Part shown: piece by piece, positions 18,174-26,857 of the stretch
How the letters are laid out: the number at the start of each line of letters is the position of its first letter
Numbering within the stretch: position 1 is the stretch's first letter
Source: AP-15 sp963703855
GTDB lineage: Bacteria; Pseudomonadota; Alphaproteobacteria; ATCC43930; CGMCC-115725
DNA length: 64,000 bases
Direction: 5' to 3'
Assembly (NCBI GenBank): GCA_963703855.1
Contig: CAVPFW010000020.1
Span: forward strand, 56,082 to 120,081
Position numbers and translations under genes: made by a program
The notes under the pieces: generated by a model
Seen by the model: only the letters and a program-made list of their open reading frames with translations
What the model was told of the DNA's origin: nothing
Databases searched by the model: none

Positions 18174-21100
18174 TTGCGCCGGGCGATCCACGACAGCACC
18201 CGGATCGACGAGACCGAGGCGGTGGCGCGCATCCTCGCCGCTGCGGCGATCGCGCCCGACGCCCGCGACCGGATCGCCGAGCGGGCGCGCCGCCTCGTCG
18301 CCGCAGTGCGCCGCGAGCGGCTCGGCAGAGGCGGCATCGACGCTTTCCTGCACGAATACGCGCTGTCCTCGCAGGAGGGGGTCGCGCTGTTGTGCCTCGC
18401 CGAGGCGCTGCTGCGCATCCCCGATGCGGAAACCGTCGACCGGCTGATCCGCGACAAGCTCGGCGAGGCCGACTGGGCGCACCATCTCGGCCACTCGAAT
18501 TCGGTGTTCGTCAACGCCTCGACCTGGGCATTGATGCTGACCGGCAGGCTGCTGCGCGCCGAGTCCGAGGGGCACGATCTGCGCGCCGCCTTGCGCCGCT
18601 TCGTCGCGCGCTCGGGCGAACCATTGGTGCGCCAGGCGGTGACCGCGGCGATGCACATCCTCGCCCGCCAGTTCGTCCTCGGGCGCACCATCGACGAGGC
18701 GCTCGACCGCGCCCGTCCCGCCGAGCGGGAGGGCTGGCGGCACTCCTTCGACATGCTCGGCGAGGCGGCGCACACCGCAGCCGATGCGGCCCGCTATCTC
18801 GCCGCCTACGAGGATGCCATTGCCGCCATCGGCGCCGCCGCCGATCCCCGCGCGGTCGAAGAGGCGCCGGGCATCTCGGTCAAGCTCTCGGCGCTGCACC
18901 CGCGCTACGAGACGGCGCAGCGCGACCGGGTCTTGGCGCAGCTGATGCCCCGCCTGCTGGCGCTCGCCGGCCAAGCGCGCGACGCCGGCATCGGCTTTAC
19001 CATCGACGCCGAGGAGGCCGACCGCCTCGACCTCTCGCTCGACCTGGTCGAGGCCTTGGCGCTCGCCCCCGATCTCGGCCGCTGGGACGGGCTCGGCCTT
19101 GCCGTCCAGGCCTACCAGAAGCGGGCTTTGCCATTGATCGACTGGCTGGCCGACCTCGCCCGGCGCGCCGGAAGGCGGCTGATGGTGCGCCTCGTCAAGG
19201 GGGCCTATTGGGACAGCGAGATCAAGCGCAGCCAGGAACGCGGGCTCGAAGGCTATCCCGTCTATACCCGCAAGCTCGCGACCGACGTCTCCTATCTCGC
19301 CGGCGCGCGGCGCCTGCTCGACTGCGGTGCCGCCCTCTACCCGCAATTCGCGACCCACAATGCGCACACCGTGGCGTCCGTCCTCGAGCTCGCCGGCTCG
19401 CGGCGGGATTGGGAGTTCCAGCGCCTGCACGGCATGGGCGAGGCGCTCTACGGAGAGATCGTCGGGCCCGACAAGCTCGATCGGCCGTGCCGCGTCTACG
19501 CGCCGGTCGGCAGCCATGAGGAGCTCTTGGCCTACCTGGTGCGGCGCCTGCTCGAAAACGGCGCGAACACTTCGTTCGTCAACCGCATCGTGGACGAGCG
19601 GCAGCCGATCGACGAGATCGTCGCCGATCCGGCGGCACGCCTGGCGCGGCTGCGGGTCAAGCCGCATCCCCGCATCCCGCTGCCCTCCGACCTCTACATG
19701 CCGGCGCGGCGGAACTCGCGCGGGCTCGACCTCGACCACCCGCCGGCGCTGACGGCTTTGCGCGACGAACTCGCCGAGGCTCTGCGCCGCCCGTGGCATG
19801 CGGCGCCGATCATCGGCGGCGTCGAGCAGCCGGGCGCGGCCGAGCCGGTGCTCGACCCGAGCGATCGCCGGCGTCGGGTCGGGACCGCCGTCGTGGCCGG
19901 CCCCGAGGAGGTCGATCGGGCATTGTCGCGCGCCGTGGCGAGCGCCCCCGCCTGGGAGCGCATGCCGGCCGGCGAGCGGGCGGCCATTCTCGAACATGCC
20001 GCCGATCTCTTCGAAAGCCGTCGGGGCGGCCTGATGGCGCCGATCATCCGCGAGGGCGGGCGCACGATCCCCGCGGCGCTCGCCGAAGTCAGGGAGGCGG
20101 TCGACTATCTGCGCTACTACGCGGAGCGCGCACGCGCCGATTTCGCCGTCCCGGAGCGCCTGCCCGGCCCGACCGGCGAGCGCAACGAGCTGGCCTTGCA
20201 CGGGCGCGGCGTCTTCGCCTGCATCTCGCCGTGGAATTTTCCGCTGGCGATCTTCACCGGCCAGGTCGCCGCGGCGCTCGCCGCCGGCAACGCTGCGGTC
20301 GCCAAGCCCGCCGAGCAGACCCCGCTCGTCGCCGCCGCCGCGGTTCGTCTGATGCACGAGGCCGGCATCCCGGGCGACGCGCTCCACCTGCTGCCCGGAA
20401 CCGGCGAGACGGTCGGCGCAGCGCTGGTCGCCGATGCCAGGGTTGCCGGGGTCGCCTTCACCGGATCGACCGAGACCGCGCGGCTGATCAACCGCGAGCT
20501 CGCCCGACGCCCCGGCCCGATCGTGCCATTGATCGCCGAGACCGGCGGACAGAACGCGATGATCGTCGATTCCTCGGCATTGGCCGAGCAGGTCGTCGCC
20601 GATGTCCTGACCTCGGCCTTCGAGAGCGCCGGGCAGCGCTGCTCGTCGCTGCGCCTGCTCTATGTCCAGGCCGACATCGCCGACCGGCTGCTGGCCATGC
20701 TGACCGGTGCGATGGCGGAGCTGGCGATCGGCGACCCGGCCTTGCTCGCGACCGATGTCGGCCCGGTCATCGACGAGCCGGCCCGCGAAGCATTGGAAAA
20801 GCACGCGGCGCGGATGGCCCGCGAGGGCCGGCTGCTCTACCAGTGTCCTTTGCCGGACGGGCTCGAGCACGGCACCTTCTTCGCCCCCCGCGCCTTCGAG
20901 ATCGACAGCGCCGACCGCCTCGACCATGAGGTCTTCGGCCCGATCCTGCACATCGTGCGCTGGCCTGCCGACCGCCTCGACCAGGTGCTCGACGAGATCG
21001 ACGCAACCGGGTATGGCCTGACTGCAGGCGTCCACAGCCGCATCGGCGAGAAAATCCGCCATATCCTCGGCCGGCTGGGCATCGGCAACAGCTACGTCAA

Positions 21101-21284
21101 CCGCAACATGATCGGCGCCGTGGTCGGGGTTCAACCATTTGGCGGCGAGCGCCTCTCCGGCACCGGCCCCAAAGCCGGCGGCCCGCGCTACCTCCACCGC
21201 TTCGCCACCGAGCGCACGGCGTCGATCGACACCACCGCCGCCGGCGGCAACGCCACCCTGCTGTCCTTGCAGGAAGAAGGGTAG
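18174..21284 (+). CDS. putA: Bifunctional proline dehydrogenase / P5C dehydrogenase
   Basis: A protein of about 1036 residues that oxidises proline to glutamate in two steps. The FAD-dependent proline dehydrogenase barrel includes RLVKGAYWDSEIKRSQ (about residues 340-355) and GMGEALYGEIVG. The aldehyde dehydrogenase half has CISPWNFPLAIFTGQ, the general base in IAETGGQNAMIV (about 787) and the catalytic cysteine in SAGQRCSSLRLLY (about 823). There is no N-terminal ribbon-helix-helix domain, so this PutA should not be its own repressor. The start is uncertain. A strong AGAGGAGG at 18118-18125 is followed by GTC and ATC codons, not a standard start. The first standard start is TTG at 18174, inside the conserved PSPLR stretch. 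Confidence 0.92.
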   Translation: MRRAIHDSTRIDETEAVARILAAAAIAPDARDRIAERARRLVAAVRRERLGRGGIDAFLHEYALSSQEGVALLCLAEALLRIPDAETVDRLIRDKLGEADWAHHLGHSNSVFVNASTWALMLTGRLLRAESEGHDLRAALRRFVARSGEPLVRQAVTAAMHILARQFVLGRTIDEALDRARPAEREGWRHSFDMLGEAAHTAADAARYLAAYEDAIAAIGAAADPRAVEEAPGISVKLSALHPRYETAQRDRVLAQLMPRLLALAGQARDAGIGFTIDAEEADRLDLSLDLVEALALAPDLGRWDGLGLAVQAYQKRALPLIDWLADLARRAGRRLMVRLVKGAYWDSEIKRSQERGLEGYPVYTRKLATDVSYLAGARRLLDCGAALYPQFATHNAHTVASVLELAGSRRDWEFQRLHGMGEALYGEIVGPDKLDRPCRVYAPVGSHEELLAYLVRRLLENGANTSFVNRIVDERQPIDEIVADPAARLARLRVKPHPRIPLPSDLYMPARRNSRGLDLDHPPALTALRDELAEALRRPWHAAPIIGGVEQPGAAEPVLDPSDRRRRVGTAVVAGPEEVDRALSRAVASAPAWERMPAGERAAILEHAADLFESRRGGLMAPIIREGGRTIPAALAEVREAVDYLRYYAERARADFAVPERLPGPTGERNELALHGRGVFACISPWNFPLAIFTGQVAAALAAGNAAVAKPAEQTPLVAAAAVRLMHEAGIPGDALHLLPGTGETVGAALVADARVAGVAFTGSTETARLINRELARRPGPIVPLIAETGGQNAMIVDSSALAEQVVADVLTSAFESAGQRCSSLRLLYVQADIADRLLAMLTGAMAELAIGDPALLATDVGPVIDEPAREALEKHAARMAREGRLLYQCPLPDGLEHGTFFAPRAFEIDSADRLDHEVFGPILHIVRWPADRLDQVLDEIDATGYGLTAGVHSRIGEKIRHILGRLGIGNSYVNRNMIGAVVGVQPFGGERLSGTGPKAGGPRYLHRFATERTASIDTTAAGGNATLLSLQEEG

Positions 21285-21566
21285 CCAATTGCGGCTCGGG
21301 CATTTTCTGCGGTGGAAAACGGGGATGGTGGTGGCCAGGTTGCCGACGGCATCCCGAAATTCGCCAAATTTCCGCCGTATCGTGGCGTCGTGGTAAATCG
21401 TCGATAGCCGCCTTGTACGATCAGAAACATGCGTGCCTGTAAATCCCCTATAAAAACAGGTGGCGGGGAGCGCGCGTGCCCGGGGCGGGTGTTGGTGAGT
21501 GCTCACTGGTTCGGCGACGCGCTGCGGTCTACTGTCTCGCGTGCGGTAATGCGGGGAGCGAGCACG

Positions 21567-23165
21567 ATGGCGCAGGCGCGGCTCAAACATTTCGGCTGGG
21601 GTCGCGAAGGCGAGGGGATGACCTCGGCCGAAGAGGCCGCCGCCCTCGACCGCTATCGCCGTCTGTTCGAGGTCGACGGGTTCGCGGAAACGGCGCCGCC
21701 TGCGCTCGCCGCGATCCGGCTGCGGCCGCCGCGCATCGCCCCGCCTGCGTCCTTGGCCGCCGGCTGCTCGACCGAGCCCTACGACCGGGCCGCCCACACC
21801 TACGGCAAATCGTTCCGCGATTATGCGCGCGGTCTGGTCGGCGATTACGCCGCCGCACCCGATGTCGTCGCCTATCCGCGCAACGAGGCCGAGGTGGCGG
21901 CGGTCATGGATTGGGCGGGCGGCGCCCAAGCGGCGGTGATCCCGTACGGCGCCGGCAGCAGCGTCGTCGGCGGGGTCGAGCCCAAGCTCGACGGCACCCG
22001 TTACCGGGGCGCGGTGACCCTCGACCTGCGGCATCTCGACCGGGTGCTGGAGATCGACCGCAGCTCGCGCGCGGCGCGCATCGAGGGCGGGGTCTTTGGC
22101 CCGGCGCTCGAAGCCCAGCTCAAGCCGCACGGGCTGACCCTGCGGCATTTTCCGCAGAGCTTCGAGTACTCCACCCTGGGCGGCTGGATCGCGACCCGCT
22201 CGGGCGGCCATTTCGCCAGCCTCTACACCCATATCGACGATTTTGTCGAAAGCCTGCGGATGATGACCCCGCAGGGCCCGATTGAGACCCGCCGGCTGCC
22301 GGGCTCCGGCGCCGGTCCCAGCCCCGACCGCCTGCTGATCGGCTCGGAGGGCATTTTCGGCGTGATCACCGAGGCGTGGATGCGATTGCAGGACCGGCCA
22401 CGCTTTCGCGCCGGCGGTGCGGTCCGCTTTGCCGATTTCTTCGCCGCGGCGCGCGCGGTCAAGGCGATCGCCCAGGCCGGGCTCTACCCGGCGAACTGCC
22501 GCATCCTCGACCCGCAGGAGGCGGCGAACACCGGCGCCGGCGACGGCAGTGCTGCGATCCTGGTGCTGGCCTTCGAATCGGCCGACCATCCGCTCGACGC
22601 CTGGGTCGCCCGCGCGCTCGAATGCTGCGCCGACCATGGCGGCGCACCCGAACGCCCCGGCGCGCGCGACGCCCATCGCGAGGGCGCCGCCGAATTGTGG
22701 CGCAACGCCTTTATCCGCATGCCCTATGCCCGCGAGCGCATGATCCGGCGCGCGATCATCGCCGACACCTTCGAGACCGCAATCACCTGGGACCGGTTCG
22801 AGGCCCTGCACGACCAGGTCAAAGCCGCGACCGAGGCGGCCATCCTCCAAGCGACCGGACGGCGGGGACAGGTCACCTGCCGGTTCACCCACGTCTATCC
22901 CGACGGCCCGGCGCCGTATTTCTCGTTCCACGCGCTCGGCCGGCACGGCGAGCTGGAGGCGCAGTGGCGGGCGATCAAGAGCGCGGCCGGCGATGCGCTG
23001 ATCGCCGCCGGCGGGACCATCACCCATCATCACGCGGTCGGCCGCGATCACCGGCCGTGGTACGATCGGCAGCGGCCCGATCTGTTCGCGGCGGCGCTGC
23101 GCGCGGCAAAACGCGCGCTCGATCCGCAGGGTCTGCTCAATCCGGGCGTGCTGATCGATCCGTGA
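21567..23165 (+). CDS. FAD-binding oxidase (AGPS / glycolate oxidase-like)
   Basis: A 532-residue flavoprotein of the FAD-binding type 4 family, resembling alkyl-dihydroxyacetone-phosphate synthase and D-lactate/glycolate oxidases. It carries AVIPYGAGSSVVGGVEP (FAD pyrophosphate loop, about residues 125-141), HFPQSFEYSTLGGWIATRSG, LIGSEGIFGVITEAWMRL and C-terminal LDPQGLLNPGVLIDP. HHHAVGRDH supplies the histidine-rich active-site loop of AGPS relatives. The ATG at 21567 is chosen because it begins MAQARLKHFGWG, the usual N-terminus; a longer frame to 21429 lacks similarity. Confidence 0.88.
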   Translation: MAQARLKHFGWGREGEGMTSAEEAAALDRYRRLFEVDGFAETAPPALAAIRLRPPRIAPPASLAAGCSTEPYDRAAHTYGKSFRDYARGLVGDYAAAPDVVAYPRNEAEVAAVMDWAGGAQAAVIPYGAGSSVVGGVEPKLDGTRYRGAVTLDLRHLDRVLEIDRSSRAARIEGGVFGPALEAQLKPHGLTLRHFPQSFEYSTLGGWIATRSGGHFASLYTHIDDFVESLRMMTPQGPIETRRLPGSGAGPSPDRLLIGSEGIFGVITEAWMRLQDRPRFRAGGAVRFADFFAAARAVKAIAQAGLYPANCRILDPQEAANTGAGDGSAAILVLAFESADHPLDAWVARALECCADHGGAPERPGARDAHREGAAELWRNAFIRMPYARERMIRRAIIADTFETAITWDRFEALHDQVKAATEAAILQATGRRGQVTCRFTHVYPDGPAPYFSFHALGRHGELEAQWRAIKSAAGDALIAAGGTITHHHAVGRDHRPWYDRQRPDLFAAALRAAKRALDPQGLLNPGVLIDP

Positions 23166-23549
23166 GGGCTTGCCGGAAAGGGGCGTGGCGGGAGCTTTGC
23201 CGGCCTCACCGGACGTTGAATAGAACCCGGGATAACGGGGCAGCGCCGGCGGGGACACGAGAACGTCGGATTGCCGAAGGGGTTCCCGAGAGAAGCAGCC
23301 AAAACCGGTTCAAAATCCGATCGATGGCTTGGTGTTGCTAAAAAGACGCGGCGTGATCTCCGGGAATTCGCTGGGTTGCGATCAAACTGTTGCAGGAATG
23401 TCGCGCGAGTCGGCGTTCTGCACAGATTTTTCTGCACGCGGCGTGGTTACGGTAAAAACCGATTGCCATCGGGCGAGTAGATGGCGAAGATCAGCGAACG
23501 GTGGCGCTGCGACCATCGTCACACGCGTATTTGCGGCCGGAGGTAAGGG
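23166..23549. other. Non-coding gap upstream of ompA-like gene
   Basis: These 384 nt are less GC-rich than the genes around them and hold only short frames without recognisable similarity. They must contain the promoter of the outer-membrane protein gene. A GGAGGTAAGG ribosome-binding site lies at the right end. I see no RNA gene or clear operator. Confidence 0.5.
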
Positions 23550-24686
23550 ATGAGAAATCGCTATCTGCTAGGCGCCGGCGTAGCGCTTGCCGTGGCGCTC
23601 GGTGGCGTTCAGGCGCACGCACAAATGTTCGGAAACATGTTCGGCCCGTTTCCGCCCGGGGCGTTCTACCTGGGCCCGGAGGGCGGATGGACCCTGCTGA
23701 CCAACCAGACCGACAAGTTCAGCAACAAGCTGCCTGGAATCAGCGGGCCGACTGAAAACTTCAGCTCCGGCTTCAACGCCGGCGCCCGCGGCGGCTACCT
23801 CTGGGGTCCGTGGCGTTTCGAGGAAGAGTACAGCTACCGCAACAACGACAAATCGAACTTCGCCAAACACGGGGGTTCGATATTCAACGGCAATCGCCAC
23901 TCCAACGCGATCATGACCAACGTGATCTACGATTTCACGTTCGGTTGGCCGATCACGCCGCATATCGGAGCCGGCATCGGTGCCGTGAATATCGATGACG
24001 GCCTGTCGCTTCAGCGCCTGCCGGTCCCGTCGCCGTTCAACCGGCCGCTCGGACATCCCGTCGGGTTTAGCTCGCTCAACGGCAGCGCCTGGGAGTTCGG
24101 GTATCAGGGGATTGCCGGCGTTCGCTATATGATCAACCCGGCGCTCGCCCTCGACATCGACTATCGCTATCTGGCCACCCCGGACTTTACGATCCACAAC
24201 AAAGGCAAGTTTGTCGCCGGCAAGTGCTGCGCCGGCGTCAGCTACAATACCGGCTACAGCACGCAAAACGTCGTGGCCAGCCTGACGATGATGTTCGGCG
24301 CGCCGCCGCCGGTCGTCCAGCCGCCGGCGCCGCCGGCGCCGCCGCCGCCCCCACCGCATCAGGTCTACCTGGTGTTCTTCGACTGGGATAAATACAACAT
24401 CACCCCGGAAGGCATGCAGATCCTCCAGGCGGCGGCGGATCACTTCAGGGCGGGCGGTGCGGTGCAGATCCAGGTCACCGGCTACACCGATCTGTCCGGC
24501 TCGCCGGGCTACAACCAGCGGCTCTCCGAGCGGCGCGCAAACGCAGTGGCCGCCGCTCTCGAACACCTGGGCGTGCCGCGCAACGAGATGCTCGTCGCCG
24601 GCCGCGGCATGAACGATCCTCGGGTGCCGACGCCACTCGGTGTCCGCGAGCCGCAGAACCGGCGCGTAGAGATCGTCTTCCCGTAA
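23550..24686 (+). CDS. Outer-membrane beta-barrel protein with OmpA domain
   Basis: A 378-residue OmpA-type protein. A cleaved signal peptide (MRNRYLLGAGVALAVALGG, cut after AHAQ) precedes an eight-strand-like barrel with alternating aromatic strands (FYLGPEGGWTLL, GGYLWGPWRFEEEYSYR, LDIDYRYLATPDF). A proline hinge of about 20 residues follows near 253-272. The periplasmic peptidoglycan-binding domain has VYLVFFDWDKYNITPEG, GYTDLSGSPGYNQRLSERRA and NRRVEIVFP. The ATG has GGAGGTAAGG upstream. A strong terminator follows the stop, suggesting a highly expressed single-gene unit. Confidence 0.93.
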   Translation: MRNRYLLGAGVALAVALGGVQAHAQMFGNMFGPFPPGAFYLGPEGGWTLLTNQTDKFSNKLPGISGPTENFSSGFNAGARGGYLWGPWRFEEEYSYRNNDKSNFAKHGGSIFNGNRHSNAIMTNVIYDFTFGWPITPHIGAGIGAVNIDDGLSLQRLPVPSPFNRPLGHPVGFSSLNGSAWEFGYQGIAGVRYMINPALALDIDYRYLATPDFTIHNKGKFVAGKCCAGVSYNTGYSTQNVVASLTMMFGAPPPVVQPPAPPAPPPPPPHQVYLVFFDWDKYNITPEGMQILQAAADHFRAGGAVQIQVTGYTDLSGSPGYNQRLSERRANAVAAALEHLGVPRNEMLVAGRGMNDPRVPTPLGVREPQNRRVEIVFP

Positions 24687-24705
24687 CGCGCTCCTGCCAC
24701 CTCGC

Positions 24706-24761
24706 CTCTGGACCCCCTCGGGGGTCCAGAGAGCCGCCGCAGCCCTCTGCGGCGGCTTTTT
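24706..24761 (+). terminator. Tandem hairpins with T-tract after ompA-like gene
   Basis: The first hairpin, CTCTGGACCCC / GGGGTCCAGAG, occupies 24706-24731. The second, AGCCGCCGCAG / CTGCGGCGGCT with a CCCT loop, occupies 24732-24757 and runs into a T-tract. This is a classical rho-independent terminator placed just after the stop codon at 24686. Confidence 0.9.
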
Positions 24762-25217
24762 GTTTCCCCGCGGCTTTTTTTCCCCGTGGCTTTTGTTTCC
24801 GTGTGCCCACTCTGCTCGCCTCCGCCGGTGCGGCATCTGCGGGCTCGTACCGGCAGCGCAAGACCGCATGCTCTAGCGAATCGGGCTCGTCGCAGAAGCC
24901 CTTTTTCGATCGCGAATGCCGAGCCCGCCGACCCGGTGCGAGCCGAGCCCTGCGACCACGCCGATCCGCCGCCGCGCGATGGTCCGGCCGGGGCAATTCG
25001 ATGCTGCAGCCGGCACCACCGGCATGATCCTGCGGGGCGCGACGGGCGGTGCCCAGCCATCGCGCGTTTCTTCGATAATTCTTATCTGCCGAGGCGCAAT
25101 TGGTGTTAAGATAACAGCGTGATTCGCAGTCGCAACTGATGCGATGGGGATGTTCACCCGCACTCTTGCCAGGTGCGAGAAAAACGGCAAATCGTTATTT
25201 CGATCCAGGAGCTCCTG
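24762..25217. other. Non-coding gap
   Basis: About 455 nt between the terminator and the next small gene. Several short frames exist on both strands, but none has recognisable similarity or a good ribosome-binding site. A lower-GC stretch near 25075-25120 may be the promoter region of the downstream gene. Confidence 0.4.
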
Positions 25218-25523
25218 ATGAAGACGCTGATCTCCGCATGCGCACTCCTCGCCTTCCTCGCCGCCAACACTCTTCCGATCGACGCCAACGCGCAGCCGAG
25301 CGGGGGCGCCGCCGCACCGGCGCCGGAAAGCAGCGCCCCCGCGGTCGCCCCGACAACTCCTGCGACCCCGGCGGCCCCGATGACAAAGTCGCCGACGCAC
25401 AAGAGCACCAAGCATTCCACCAAGAAGAAGACCAAACCCAAGGCGACGAAATCTTCGACAAACAAAAAGGCCTCCAAGCCCTCGAACTCAGGGTTTTCTC
25501 GACACCGCCCAGCCGACGCGTGA
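25218..25523 (+). CDS. Small secreted Ala/Pro- and Lys/Thr-rich protein
   Basis: A 101-residue protein with a signal peptide (MKTLISACALLAFLAANTLP, cut near DANAQ). An alanine/proline-rich spacer is followed by a lysine/threonine-rich tail (KSTKHSTKKKTKPKATKSS). Similar small basic periplasmic proteins are common in alphaproteobacteria and have no known function; DNA, lipid A or peptidoglycan binding is possible. The start has CAGGAGCTCC upstream. I do not recognise a named family. Confidence 0.65.
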   Translation: MKTLISACALLAFLAANTLPIDANAQPSGGAAAPAPESSAPAVAPTTPATPAAPMTKSPTHKSTKHSTKKKTKPKATKSSTNKKASKPSNSGFSRHRPADA

Positions 25524-25728
25524 TGCTGCCGCCTGAGGCGACATTCGCGACCCGTTCGGTCGACTGAGCGCCGCAAAAACCGGGCGGCAATCGCTGCGAA
25601 GGGTCCATGAGGGGCGGTCTTTTGCCGCCTCTTACGGACGAGCGTTGCGAACCTGGCGGCAGAGACCGGGTTCCGGCGTATGTCTAAGAGCCTGATTCGA
25701 AATGAGGCGAACGATCCCAGTATCTTAT

Positions 25729-25809
25729 CGTCGTCCCCCGCGAAAGCGGGGGTCCAGGGGCAACCGCACGTCGCTTGCCCCTGGGTTCCCGCTTTTCGCG
25801 GGAATGACG
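25729..25809. repeat. Paired REP-like repeat, GCGAAAGCGGG type
   Basis: Two inverted REP-like units face each other. The left unit has CCCCCGCGAAAGCGGGGG and GTCCAGGGGCAA. The right unit has TTGCCCCTGG and CCCGCTTTTCGCGGG. The arms of about 34 nt pair almost completely around a short centre. A further repeat-like stretch beginning TTGTCATTGCGAGGAG lies at 25857. The rest of 25524-25999 shows no gene. Confidence 0.75.
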
Positions 25810-25999
25810 GTCAACTCCTTGATCTTTTGCCATTCTTTTCGGGTCGGGCATTAAGGTTGTCATTGCGAGGAGCCGCCGGAGCCTGCCCCCCGGGCGCTCG
25901 CCATGACGAAAGCGACCGCGGTCCGAGCCGGCAAGCGCCGGTGCGCATTCGCGCCGATCCGTGCTGGGGACCGGCAAATCACGCGCAGAGGGGGAGGCG

Positions 26000-26857
26000 A
26001 TGAACGTAACCCTGCGGTCCGGCGCCCTCGCAGATGCCGATGCGTGCGGCGCGGTCGCGTTCGCGGCATTCAGGGCGATCTCGAGCCAGCACAATTTCCC
26101 GTGGGATTTCCCGTCGCCGGAAATTGCCGTCGGCCTGATGAAGACGTTGCTGGCGCATCCCGGGTTTTATTCGGTCGTGGCCGAAAAGGATGGCGCAATC
26201 GTCGGCAGCAATTTTGTCGACGAGCGCGGCGTCATTGCCGGCATCGGCCCGATCACCGTCGATCCCGGGGCGCAGAACCAGTCGATCGGCCGCCGCCTGA
26301 TGCTCGCGGTAATGGAGCGTGAGGCCGGGCGCCGGGCCGCCGGGGTCAGGCTGCTGCAATCGGCCTATCACAACCGCTCGATGTGCCTCTACGCCAAGCT
26401 CGGCTTCGACAGCCGCGAGCCGTGCTCGAAAATGGAAGGGCCGCGCCTGGGCTTGGCGCTGCCCGGCTACCGGGTGCGGCCGGCCACCGAGAGCGACATG
26501 CCGGCGTGCAACGAGCTGTGCCGGCGGATCCACGGGCACGATCGCGACGGCGAGCTGCGCGACGCGGTCAAGCAGGGCACGGCGCGTGTCGTCGAGCACC
26601 TCGGCAGGATCACCGCCTATGCCAGCGAGATCGCATTTTTCGGGCATGCCGTGGCCGAGACCAACCAGGGTGTAGAGGCGCTGATCGGCGCGGCACCGAG
26701 CTTCGAGCATGGCGGGTTTGTGCTGCCGACGCGCAACGGCGAGCTGTTTCGCTGGTGCCTGCAGCACGGCCTGCGCCTCGTGCATCAGATGACCCTGATG
26801 ACGGTCGGCCTCTATAACGAGCCGGCCGGCGCCTACCTTCCGTCGGTGCTTTACTGA
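26000..26857 (+). CDS. GNAT family N-acetyltransferase, two domains
   Basis: A 285-residue protein. The N-terminal half is a GNAT domain: MNVTLRSGALADADAC, GIGPITVDPGAQNQSIGRRL (acetyl-CoA binding, about residues 85-104) and LYAKLGFDSREPC. The second half begins YRVRPATESDMPACNELCRR and resembles another, degenerate GNAT unit with a hydrophobic C-terminus. The acceptor is unknown. The ATG at 26000 follows AGGGGGAGGCG. Its last 7 nt overlap the end of the convergent methyltransferase gene. Confidence 0.85.
   Translation: MNVTLRSGALADADACGAVAFAAFRAISSQHNFPWDFPSPEIAVGLMKTLLAHPGFYSVVAEKDGAIVGSNFVDERGVIAGIGPITVDPGAQNQSIGRRLMLAVMEREAGRRAAGVRLLQSAYHNRSMCLYAKLGFDSREPCSKMEGPRLGLALPGYRVRPATESDMPACNELCRRIHGHDRDGELRDAVKQGTARVVEHLGRITAYASEIAFFGHAVAETNQGVEALIGAAPSFEHGGFVLPTRNGELFRWCLQHGLRLVHQMTLMTVGLYNEPAGAYLPSVLY

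Noticed and set aside
17319..23258. Very long open frame (over 1,900 codons) on the minus strand opposite putA and the FAD oxidase
   Set aside because: It is a mirror of high-GC codon usage in the genes on the plus strand; it has no domain and is rich in low-complexity Arg/Ala/Gly, and the plus-strand products are unmistakable.
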